DNA of 13,711 bases, from NCBI GenBank assembly GCA_905235825.1, contig CAJONH010000139.1, positions 1 through 13,711 of the forward strand. Reading direction: 5' to 3'. Both the position numbers and the translations under genes were made by a program. Numbering within the stretch: position 1 is the stretch's first letter; every line of letters begins with the position of its first letter. Source of the stretch: Candidatus Gastranaerophilales bacterium. Its GTDB lineage: Bacteria; Cyanobacteriota; Vampirovibrionia; Gastranaerophilales; Gastranaerophilaceae. Positions 1-4,814 of this stretch are shown one piece after another. The notes beneath the pieces were generated by a model, which was given only the letters and a program-made list of their open reading frames with translations, did not search any database and had not been told where the DNA came from.

Positions 1-237
1 ACATCTTTTTTTATCTATAATCCAACTTCCAAAACCTTGTCTGCGTGGACTAAAGTCCACCCTACTGCTGCTATTTTTAAAATCATATTTCAACGGAAGT
101 TTCTCTCCCGTATTCAAATAAAACAGCTTCGCTAAGTAGCGTGGATACTCTTTTTCATCCAAGTTTTTGAGAAAGTAATAGTCCCATGGCGGGTTCCCAA
201 TTCCGTCTTTTTTAAAAATACTAATAATACTATTCAT
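1..237 (-). CDS. Partial glycosyltransferase of the TupA-like ATP-grasp type (N-terminal part only)
   Basis: The frame is open without a stop from an ATG at 237 to the left edge: 79 codons, the 3' part lying outside the window. The protein starts MNSIISIFKKDG and contains LDEKEYPRYLAKLFYLNTG, then KLPLKYDF and later WIIDKKRC. This resembles, from memory, the start of TupA-like ATP-grasp proteins annotated as glycosyltransferases in polysaccharide clusters of gut bacteria. The ATP-binding core would lie outside, so function is inferred. About 12 codons in the middle (SSSRVDFSPRQG) come from a palindromic repeat and look like an insertion between two family-like blocks. The gene has its own promoter at 267-295 and diverges from the XRE gene at 371, with a 17-bp palindrome between them. 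No strong Shine-Dalgarno is visible. Confidence 0.5.
   Translation of the reverse strand, partial: MNSIISIFKKDGIGNPPWDYYFLKNLDEKEYPRYLAKLFYLNTGEKLPLKYDFKNSSSRVDFSPRRQGFGSWIIDKKRC
39..71 (-). repeat. Palindromic repeat copy A, in frame inside a coding region
   Basis: The core GTGGACTAAAGTCCAC (45-60) is a perfect hairpin with a 2-base centre. It shares the GACTAAAGTC core and the flanking CCCTAC with the repeats near 2400 and 2830. Read on the minus strand it encodes SRVDFSP inside the partial glycosyltransferase without breaking its frame. Confidence 0.75.
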
Positions 238-266
238 TTATTTAATTCCAAAATTTCATATCGAAA

Positions 267-295
267 ATACTATCATAAATTTTATTTTATATCAA
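267..295 (-). promoter_or_regulatory. Promoter of the partial glycosyltransferase
   Basis: Read on the minus strand there is TTGATA (-35, 290-295), exactly 17 bases, then TAGTAT (-10, 267-272), about 30 bases before the ATG at 237. Three bases of the -35 box are also part of the palindrome at 293-309, so a protein bound there should block this promoter. Confidence 0.55.
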
Positions 296-309
296 GTATC
301 TGATACTTG
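293..309. promoter_or_regulatory. 17-bp palindrome, likely operator of the XRE regulator at 371
   Basis: CAAGTATCTGATACTTG is a perfect 8-bp inverted repeat around one base. It lies between two divergent genes and overlaps the -35 box of the leftward promoter, the usual arrangement for an XRE-family repressor site. That the neighbouring XRE protein binds it is inferred from position. Confidence 0.6.
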
Positions 310-370
310 CAAATAAAAAATATCATATATCATTGTTATTTTTAATTTTATGTATTTTTAAAATTAAAGA

Positions 371-730
371 ATGGTTATTTATATGAATAAAGACAATAAT
401 TTCGGTAAAAGACTACAACAAATCAGAAAATCAAAAGGATTGACTCAAGAAAAACTTGCAGAACTTGCAGGTATTCATGAGAAGCATATTTCAAAACTTG
501 AAACAGGTTATTATAAACCAAGTTTTGAAACATTAGATAAAATTTTAAAAGTTTTAGATATTTCTGCCGGTGATATCGGATTTGAAATGAAAAATGTATC
601 AGTTACCAACAATATTTTTTATATAAAATCAATGCAAATATTAAATTCTGCAACAGAACAAGAACTTGAATATTATTACGGATTAATTAAACAAGGTCAA
701 ATCGGTATTAAAATTTTGAATAATAAATAA
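371..730 (+). CDS. XRE-family helix-turn-helix transcriptional regulator
   Basis: This 119-residue protein has a Cro/CI-type HTH at about residues 12-68. The signature is RLQQIRKSKGLTQEKLAEL, then HEKHISKLETG with the recognition helix, and the closing PSFETLDKILKVLDIS. Residues 75-119 are a short tail of unknown function with no membrane segment; it may serve dimerisation. The start at 371 has AAAGA directly abutting the ATG rather than a spaced ribosome site. An in-frame ATG at 383 (protein starting MNKDNN) is an equally good start. The gene diverges from the partial glycosyltransferase across the palindrome at 293-309, which fits an autoregulator that also controls the neighbour. It is followed by an all-A/T hairpin at 775-809. 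Its target genes cannot be read from sequence. Confidence 0.9.
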   Translation: MVIYMNKDNNFGKRLQQIRKSKGLTQEKLAELAGIHEKHISKLETGYYKPSFETLDKILKVLDISAGDIGFEMKNVSVTNNIFYIKSMQILNSATEQELEYYYGLIKQGQIGIKILNNK

Positions 731-774
731 TTATTTACTATATTATGTGGCAAATACTACAGCATTTTACATGA

Positions 775-809
775 TTATTATAATATTATATAAAATAATA
801 TTATAATAA
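775..809. repeat. Perfect all-A/T hairpin
   Basis: A 15-bp arm (775-789) and its exact complement (795-809) surround a 5-base loop; every base is A or T. It lies 44 bases after the stop of the XRE gene. There is no following T-run, so it is not a classical terminator. It could be a cruciform, an unwinding element, or a weak 3'-end structure. Confidence 0.7.
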
Positions 810-877
810 CAGTAATAATAAGTAAAATTTTTTCTGTAGAAAACTATCCCAAATGCTTATTTTAATTGAATTCAGCC

Positions 878-944
878 TGTATAAAATATTGTATAAAACT
901 TGTTTAAAACCTGTTTAATGATTGTTCAAAAAATGTTCACAATT
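878..944 (+). repeat. Six tandem units of an 11-bp motif, forward array
   Basis: Successive units start with TGT at 878, 890, 901, 912, 923 and 934, giving spacings of 12 and then 11 bases each. Units are TGTATAAAATAT, TGTATAAAACT, TGTTTAAAACC, TGTTTAATGAT, TGTTCAAAAAA and TGTTCACAATT; the consensus is TGTWNAAAAMY. The near-helical period places all units on one face of the DNA and phases the A-tracts, which should bend the DNA. Confidence 0.75.
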
Positions 945-968
945 AAAAAAATAAAAATTAATAATAAA

Positions 969-1042
969 AGTTTTCTACTTTTACTTAAACTTTTAAACAA
1001 CTTTTGAATAGTTTTTGAAAAGTTTTCTACAGGTTTTCTACA
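969..1042 (-). repeat. Opposed array of the same 11-bp motif
   Basis: Read on the minus strand from 1042 leftward: TGTAGAAAACC (1032-1042), TGTAGAAAACT (1021-1031), TTTCAAAAACT (1010-1020), ATTCAAAAGT (1000-1009), TGTTTAAAAGT (989-999), a poor unit, then AGTAGAAAACT (969-979). This is the inverse orientation of the array at 878-944, separated from it by 24 A/T bases. TGTAGAAAA is one base from TGTGGAAAA, the complement of the cyanobacterial DnaA box TTTTCCACA. Confidence 0.65.
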
Positions 1043-1211
1043 ATGATTATTTTTTAACAGTGTAAATTTTTGATACAAAAAAGTCATGAAACGATGTATT
1101 TTTATAGTTTTTTGATATTTTAGAAAAATTTCATTTTTAGTCATGTATATATTTTTTATTTTTTTCTGTTCAAAACTTTTATAAAAATTTACATTAATAT
1201 TAATTAGATAA

Positions 1212-1227
1212 TTAATCTTTAGATTAA
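1212..1227. promoter_or_regulatory. 16-bp inverted repeat upstream of the TPR gene
   Basis: TTAATCTTTAGATTAA is a perfect 7-bp inverted repeat around TT, 73 bases before the TPR start. It could be an operator; no regulator can be named. Confidence 0.35.
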
Positions 1228-1300
1228 CTAACTTAAATCTTTCGGATGTACAAAGGTTTTATATTGTTTTCTAAAATAAATATATCAGGGGGATTTTAAG

Positions 1301-2059
1301 TTGAGTAAAGGTTTAAGTAATAAATCACAAAATATTGTTGAAATGGCAGCAAATGAAAGTTCGCTTGATAAAATTTATTTTGAACAGGCAGAAGAACTTA
1401 GAATGAATAATCAATATAAAGAAGCTGTTGACAGGTATCTGCATTCCATATTAATTAATAAAAACAATCCTACACCATATATGGGACTTGCTTTATCTTA
1501 CAAAAAATTAAAAAATTACTCAAAAGCAATAAGTACTCTTGAAAAGGCTGAAAAAATCAATCCCTCCGATGTTAATATTAAAAAGGAAATTGCTCTTTGC
1601 AATATAATTGAAGGAAATTTTGAAAACGGTATAAAATATCTTATTGCATCAATCAGACTGGAGCCTGATAATCCCGATATACAAATGCAGCTTGCTATTG
1701 CACACGAAATGATTGATGAACCCGATATGGCTCTTATTATTTATCAAAAAATAATTGAAACTAATCCCGATTATCTGCGTGCTTATATTCAAAAAGCAAC
1801 TTTATATATGCATATTAATGATTATCTTTCGAGTGCAAAAATTTTCAGAAAAATAATAAAAATAAATCCCGATTATTATCGTGCTTATCTTGCTCTCGGT
1901 ATTTGCTACGAAAAATTAGGAAATATTTCTTCCGCAAAAAGATTTTATAATAAATATTTAAAAAATCCTTATGCAATTGAAAATCGTAATGAAGTTTTAA
2001 AAAGATTATCGGAATTGAAAAATATTTCTGCTATAAATTCTCATTTAAGACTGGTATAA
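1301..2059 (+). CDS. TPR-repeat protein (six tetratricopeptide repeats)
   Basis: This 252-residue protein is a TPR solenoid. Six 34-residue repeats follow one another in exact phase from about residue 26 to 229 (26-59, 60-93, 94-127, 128-161, 162-195, 196-229), with the usual A/G-x-x-Y and A helix positions and N-P turns at repeat ends (NPSD, NPDY twice). There is no signal peptide or membrane segment, so a cytoplasmic scaffold that binds other proteins is likely; the partner is unknown. The start is TTG at 1301, chosen because a strong AGGGGGA ribosome site ends 7 bases before it. The next in-frame ATG lies 14 codons further and has no such site. It ends 11 bases from the stop of the convergent antitoxin gene, with no terminator seen between them. 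Confidence 0.85.
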   Translation: MSKGLSNKSQNIVEMAANESSLDKIYFEQAEELRMNNQYKEAVDRYLHSILINKNNPTPYMGLALSYKKLKNYSKAISTLEKAEKINPSDVNIKKEIALCNIIEGNFENGIKYLIASIRLEPDNPDIQMQLAIAHEMIDEPDMALIIYQKIIETNPDYLRAYIQKATLYMHINDYLSSAKIFRKIIKINPDYYRAYLALGICYEKLGNISSAKRFYNKYLKNPYAIENRNEVLKRLSELKNISAINSHLRLV

Positions 2060-2070
2060 TAATTGATTTT

Positions 2071-2319
2071 TTACTCATATTTAGCCATTAATTCATTAAA
2101 AACAGTTTCGCCGTCTTGAAATCTGCCTGAATGGTAATCATCAATTCCTTTTTGAATTTCATCATTCAATTGAGCTAAACGTTCTTCGTCAAAACTTGAC
2201 TTATTAAAAGCTATAATACTAATAGATGCATTAATAGCCTCACTAATAGTTTTATAAATTCCTGCGGCTATCTGACTTTTTAAAAATTTTTCGTTATCAG
2301 GTGATAGATATATATCCAT
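2071..2319 (-). CDS. ParD-type antitoxin without a visible toxin
   Basis: This 82-residue protein has the layout of ParD/CopG-like ribbon-helix-helix antitoxins. An N-terminal strand (MDIYLSPDNEKFLKSQI) leads to AGIYKTISEAINASISII, matching the family's G-x-Y-x-x-x-S-E-x-I block. A charged C-terminus follows (LNDEIQKGIDDYHSGRF, then DGETVFNEL), the part that wraps the toxin in known pairs. The ribosome site AAAGGA lies 7 bases before the ATG at 2319. A ParE/RelE toxin normally follows directly, but downstream lies the convergent TPR gene 11 bases away, and nothing toxin-like is visible upstream. It is therefore an orphan antitoxin, perhaps a relic of a lost pair or a factor acting on a toxin elsewhere. 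Confidence 0.75.
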   Translation of the reverse strand: MDIYLSPDNEKFLKSQIAAGIYKTISEAINASISIIAFNKSSFDEERLAQLNDEIQKGIDDYHSGRFQDGETVFNELMAKYE

Positions 2320-2382
2320 TCCAAAATCCTTTATTTATATCAGATAATTTAATTATAACAAAAATATTTATCATCCTCAATA

Positions 2383-2445
2383 AGCAAGCAGGGTTGACTT
2401 TAGTCAACCAATTTATTTTGGCAGACTAAAGTCTGCCCTACAGAC
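2383..2445. repeat. Palindromic repeat copy B (complete double hairpin)
   Basis: Two hairpins lie back to back: GGTTGACTTTAGTCAACC (2392-2409) and GGCAGACTAAAGTCTGCC (2420-2437). The outer flanks GCAGGG and CCCTAC make the whole element an imperfect inverted repeat. It directly abuts the stop codon of the XRE gene at 2446. Bases 2383-2428 match 2810-2855 with one mismatch. Confidence 0.85.
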
Positions 2446-2697
2446 TTATTTATTTTTTAAATCATATAGTTTATCAAAACTTATATTTAAAATTTCCATT
2501 AAAGAAATAACCGTATAAATAGAGGGATTAGATTCTCCTCTTTCTATTTTACCAATGTGTTTACCTGCACATATTCCCGCTTTAGCAGCTAAGCCATCTT
2601 GAGATAAGCCGGCTCTATTTCGTTCTGCTCTCAAATTTTTTCCAATTTCTTTTAACACATCATTTTTATTCATAATAATATGATTGCATATTGACAA
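2446..2697 (-). CDS. XRE-family helix-turn-helix regulator (module 1)
   Basis: This 83-residue protein is almost only a Cro/CI-type HTH: IGKNLRAERNRAGLSQDGLA (helices 1-2), GKHIGKIERGESNPS (recognition helix and turn), then VISLMEILNISFDKLYDL. The start at 2697 gives MSICNHII before a second Met at residue 9 (MNKNDVL), which may be the true start. Neither has a clear Shine-Dalgarno. Upstream is a 60-bp dyad-symmetric site (2706-2765), and beyond it the remnant of a HAD phosphatase gene pointing the other way. This is the same divergent arrangement seen at 2868-3542 and 7672-8295. It is probably an autorepressor that also controlled the HAD partner. The HAD partner is now destroyed, so the regulator may be an orphan. 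Confidence 0.88.
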   Translation of the reverse strand: MSICNHIIMNKNDVLKEIGKNLRAERNRAGLSQDGLAAKAGICAGKHIGKIERGESNPSIYTVISLMEILNISFDKLYDLKNK

Positions 2698-2705
2698 AAA
2701 ACTTC

Positions 2706-2765
2706 TACCATATAAAAATACCTATATACCATTTATAAATGGTATATAGGTATAAAAAATTGGTA
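2706..2765. promoter_or_regulatory. 60-bp dyad-symmetric operator with a 36-bp perfect palindrome
   Basis: Bases 2718-2753 form a perfect 36-bp palindrome centred between 2735 and 2736. TACCA at 2706-2710 and TGGTA at 2761-2765 are placed symmetrically about the same centre. Inside, the half-sites ACCTATATA and ACCATTTATA repeat, suggesting cooperative binding of several HTH dimers. It lies between the XRE gene start (2697) and the HAD remnant start (2781). Confidence 0.75.
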
Positions 2766-2780
2766 AAAGGATATTTCAAA

Positions 2781-2903
2781 ATGTGTAAAAAAACATTATT
2801 AATAGATTTAGCAAGCAGGGTTGACTTTAGTCAACCAATTTATTTAGGCAGACTATTTTTTGTGTTATTAATTTATTTCTTTTAATTCTAATTTATAATT
2901 AAA
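2781..2903 (+). pseudogene. HAD phosphatase remnant: first ten codons, then repeat
   Basis: A good ribosome site (AAAGGA, 2767-2772) precedes ATG at 2781, which encodes MCKKTLLIDL. This matches the start of the intact HAD genes at 3204 (KKLILIDLDG) and 8016 (KKIILIDLDG), and TTAATAGATTTA is identical in DNA to the gene at 3204. Right where the catalytic Asp-Gly should follow, palindromic repeat copy C begins. The frame then reads ASRVDFSQPIYLGRL and an AT-rich tail, ending at 2903 after 40 residues. The rest of the HAD gene is absent. The catalytic Asp8 survives, but nothing else of the fold does, so it cannot be an active enzyme. Confidence 0.6.
2811..2855. repeat. Palindromic repeat copy C (second hairpin truncated)
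   Basis: The first hairpin GGTTGACTTTAGTCAACC (2819-2836) is identical to that of copy B, as is most of the spacer. The second hairpin starts (GGCAGACTA, 2847-2855) but its right arm is missing. The sequence passes straight into the 3' end of the next HTH gene, so this is a rearrangement joint. Confidence 0.8.
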
Positions 2904-3077
2904 AATTTTAGCAATAAGCTCAAATTCTTTAAATGTAAGAGTACCACGCACTAATTTAGCATTAATACTTCCACCTGTATATTTCTTGCTTGATACTTCA
3001 TTCATTTTATCTGCAAGTTTATTATATGTCATTTGATTTAAAGATAACCAATAATTTATTTGAGCTCTTAAGTTCAT
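2868..3077 (-). CDS. Small helix-turn-helix protein, possibly DUF6471-like (module 2)
   Basis: This 69-residue protein starts MNLRAQINYWLSLNQMTYNK and continues LADKMNEVSSKKYTGGSINA, then KLVRGTLTFKEFELIAKIF. The order of a first helix, a 'make LA act' helix and a recognition-like helix followed by R-G-T-x-x-x-x-E is that of a lambda-repressor-like HTH. It recalls the uncharacterised DUF6471 family, named from memory and so tentative. It is clearly different from the XRE proteins at 2446 and 8083. No ribosome site is visible; an A/T-rich TATAAT-like string lies only a few bases before the ATG, so translation may be leaderless. It diverges from the intact HAD gene at 3204 across a palindrome. 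Confidence 0.7.
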   Translation of the reverse strand: MNLRAQINYWLSLNQMTYNKLADKMNEVSSKKYTGGSINAKLVRGTLTFKEFELIAKIFNYKLELKEIN

Positions 3078-3132
3078 ATATTAATTATAAATATTTTGAC
3101 AAAAGCGTATTTTAGCTTTATTATTTAGTACG

Positions 3133-3156
3133 ATATAGTATTTTTTAATACTATAT
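3133..3156. promoter_or_regulatory. 24-bp palindrome between the HTH gene and the HAD gene
   Basis: ATATAGTATT (3133-3142) and AATACTATAT (3147-3156) are perfect inverted arms around TTTT. The site lies in the 126-bp gap between divergent genes starting at 3077 and 3204, the position expected of an operator serving both. Because it is A/T-rich, chance occurrence is less unlikely than for the site at 2706-2765. Confidence 0.5.
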
Positions 3157-3203
3157 AATATTAAATATTATCATTCAGTTAGAATAAATTTTATAAGGAA
3201 ATA

Positions 3204-3542
3204 ATGGAAAAGAATAAAAAATTAATATTAATAGATTTAGACGGTGTGCTTAATACATATACTGGAAATTTTGACAAAGATTTTATACCTGAAATTAAAA
3301 AGGGTGCGAAAGAATTTTTAGGGGAATTGTCGAAAGATTACGAGATAAAAATATTTACTACAAGAAACAGAATATTAACTTCAAAATGGTTAATTGAGAA
3401 TAAAATTGATAATTTAGTAGCTGATGTAACCAACGTAAAAGACCCTGCATATTTACATATAGACGATAGATGCATTTGTTTTAACGGTGATTATAAAAAT
3501 ACAATCAATGAAATAAAAAATTTCAAAGCGTATTGGAAATAG
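3204..3542 (+). CDS. Small cap-less HAD-superfamily phosphatase (module 2)
   Basis: This 112-residue protein carries all four HAD motifs. LILIDLDGVLN is motif I, with nucleophile Asp at about residue 12 and acid/base Asp at 14. IFTTRN gives the motif II threonine, SKWLIENK the motif III lysine, and HIDDRCI the motif IV metal-binding aspartates. There is no cap domain insertion; such short proteins often act on exposed phosphate ends or small phosphorylated molecules, but the substrate here is unknown. The closing I-D-D-R-x-I-x-F-x-G-x-Y pattern is typical of uncharacterised small HAD proteins of phages and gut bacteria. AAGGA lies 4 bases before the ATG. It diverges from the HTH gene at 3077 and is about 70% identical by eye to the protein at 7672-8016. 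Confidence 0.82.
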   Translation: MEKNKKLILIDLDGVLNTYTGNFDKDFIPEIKKGAKEFLGELSKDYEIKIFTTRNRILTSKWLIENKIDNLVADVTNVKDPAYLHIDDRCICFNGDYKNTINEIKNFKAYWK

Positions 3543-3549
3543 AATAAAA

Positions 3550-4119
3550 CTAATAATTTTCTATTAAAAAGCATAGTAATTTATCAAGAGCGACATTAGA
3601 AAATGCATATTTCATAATTCGTCTGTAAAGAAGCGGATTTGCATAATATTTATATGTTTTTTTTACTTTTGAATTTGATATTGCAATGCAAATAAGTCCT
3701 ACGGGTTTTGTTCTTGTTGCTCCCAAAGGACCTGCTATACCCGTTGTAGAAACAGCTATGTTACAGTTATATTTTTTTAATAAACCTTCAGCCATTTCCA
3801 GTGCGACTTCTTCACTTACAACACCATATTTATCTATGGTTTTAGAGTTTACATTTAATAATTGTATTTTTGCACTGTTTGCATAAGTTACAAAATTCTG
3901 CATAACATAAGCACTTGAACCTGATACATCGGTAAGTCTTGAACTTATAAGACCGCCTGTACAAGATTCAGCTGTTGAAACAGTTAATGCATTTCTTAAA
4001 AGAATACTTGCTATTTTCTTTTCACGTTTTAAAAATAAAACAGAAATAATATTTTTAATTATAAAAAATATATTTACCGGCAACTGAATTAAATTCATAT
4101 TAGTAAACAGGCATATCAA
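3550..4119 (-). CDS. cinA: CinA C-terminal-domain protein (nicotinamide-nucleotide amidase type)
   Basis: The protein is the stand-alone C-terminal domain of CinA/PncC, the family that deamidates nicotinamide mononucleotide in NAD recycling. Seen are TAESCTGGLISSRLT (about 49-63), FVTYANSAK (76-84), GVVSEEVALEMA (99-110) and STTGIAGPLGATRTKPVG (124-141). The N-terminal molybdopterin-binding-like domain of full CinA is absent. The longest frame starts at 4119, inside the upstream exported-protein gene. ATG at 4098, one base after that gene's stop, gives MNLIQLP and is the more likely, translationally coupled start. Residues 9-30 are unusually hydrophobic (VNIFFIIKNIISVLFL) for a cytosolic enzyme, and may be a membrane anchor. 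It is the last gene of the operon 5645-3550. Confidence 0.85.
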   Translation of the reverse strand: MICLFTNMNLIQLPVNIFFIIKNIISVLFLKREKKIASILLRNALTVSTAESCTGGLISSRLTDVSGSSAYVMQNFVTYANSAKIQLLNVNSKTIDKYGVVSEEVALEMAEGLLKKYNCNIAVSTTGIAGPLGATRTKPVGLICIAISNSKVKKTYKYYANPLLYRRIMKYAFSNVALDKLLCFLIENY

Positions 4120-4804
4120 GCGGTTTTAAAAGCTGAACTTGAATGACTTCTCCCTGATTTAGGCTGATATTTTTACCTTTTTTAAATATGTCTGCTATTG
4201 TATCGCCTACAAAATACACACCTGCTACGGGAGTAGTTACAACGGCAGTTATTGGTGCCATGATATATTTAGGGCTTCCGTTGAGCATATCATCACCTTT
4301 TTCCCAAGCCCAATTTGTGGATTTTACAATAATATTTTTGGAGGTTTGAGTTGTTTTTTCAAAAGCATCCGAATAAGTTGTATTAGTACCTAAAGCACCA
4401 TCAAAAGTTACGTTTTTATTATTATAAAGACCGGCATAAAAAGGAACTTGTTTGCCCGTTGAACTTACAATATGGTCAAAATAAAGTCTTACAGCTCCGC
4501 CTTTATAAAGAATTTTAGGTACTTCCACATCTTCAACAGAGCCTCTTACAACACTTCCCTGAGGTATTACTATTGTATTATCAACTTTTATATTTTCTGT
4601 TACCATTAAATCAAATTGGTCGCCGAGCATTGAAACACCTGAACCTACAGGGTCAAGAACTTTTAAAGATATAACAGTTCCTGCCGGCACTCTTTTTGTT
4701 TTTATATTAGCATTTATTTTTTTATCTATTGCACAATAGCCTTCAAAACCCGTGAATGCAAAAAATGCGATAAATACAGATAATATTGACAATATTTTTT
4801 TCAT
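4100..4804 (-). CDS. Exported protein of unknown function
   Basis: This 234-residue protein begins with a clear signal peptide (MKKILSILSVFIAFFAFTGF, then EGYCA before the likely cut), so it acts outside the cytoplasm. The mature part is rich in beta-strand patterns: VPAGTVISLKVLDP, GDQFDLMVTE, VIPQGSVVRGSVEDVE and VRLYFDHIVSSTGKQVPF. The 'x-I-P-x-G-S-x-V-x-G-x-V' stretch recalls uncharacterised envelope proteins of this kind and parts of TrbI-like proteins, but I do not recognise a named family. A second hydrophobic stretch lies near residue 180-200 (IMAPITAVVTTPVAGVYFVG). AAAGGA precedes the ATG at 4804. The gene starts 10 bases after the YhaM-like gene ends and abuts cinA, so all three are probably one transcript. 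Confidence 0.75.
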   Translation of the reverse strand: MKKILSILSVFIAFFAFTGFEGYCAIDKKINANIKTKRVPAGTVISLKVLDPVGSGVSMLGDQFDLMVTENIKVDNTIVIPQGSVVRGSVEDVEVPKILYKGGAVRLYFDHIVSSTGKQVPFYAGLYNNKNVTFDGALGTNTTYSDAFEKTTQTSKNIIVKSTNWAWEKGDDMLNGSPKYIMAPITAVVTTPVAGVYFVGDTIADIFKKGKNISLNQGEVIQVQLLKPLDMPVY

Positions 4805-4814
4805 TGTAAATCCT

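Larger units (their letters stand above)
731..1300. other. Gene-free AT-rich region with opposed 11-bp motif arrays
   Basis: No convincing gene is visible in these 570 bases. From left to right it holds: an all-A/T hairpin (775-809), an isolated copy of the motif TGTAGAAAACT (835-845), a forward array (878-944), an A/T-only spacer of 24 bases (945-968), a reverse array (969-1042), another forward motif TGTTCAAAACT (1167-1177), an inverted repeat (1212-1227), and the ribosome site of the TPR gene (1287-1293). The density of organised short repeats suggests a protein-binding region such as an origin or complex regulatory site. Confidence 0.6.

Noticed and set aside
878..1042. CRISPR array
   Set aside because: Units are 11 bp, degenerate and contiguous, without spacers, and reverse orientation halfway.
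926..1144. 72-codon open frame on the minus strand in the gene-free region
   Set aside because: It runs through the reverse 11-bp array, so its lysine- and phenylalanine-rich sequence follows from the repeats. No ribosome site or recognisable domain.
3686..3886. Plus-strand open frame opposite cinA
   Set aside because: Antisense shadow of the conserved CinA motifs.
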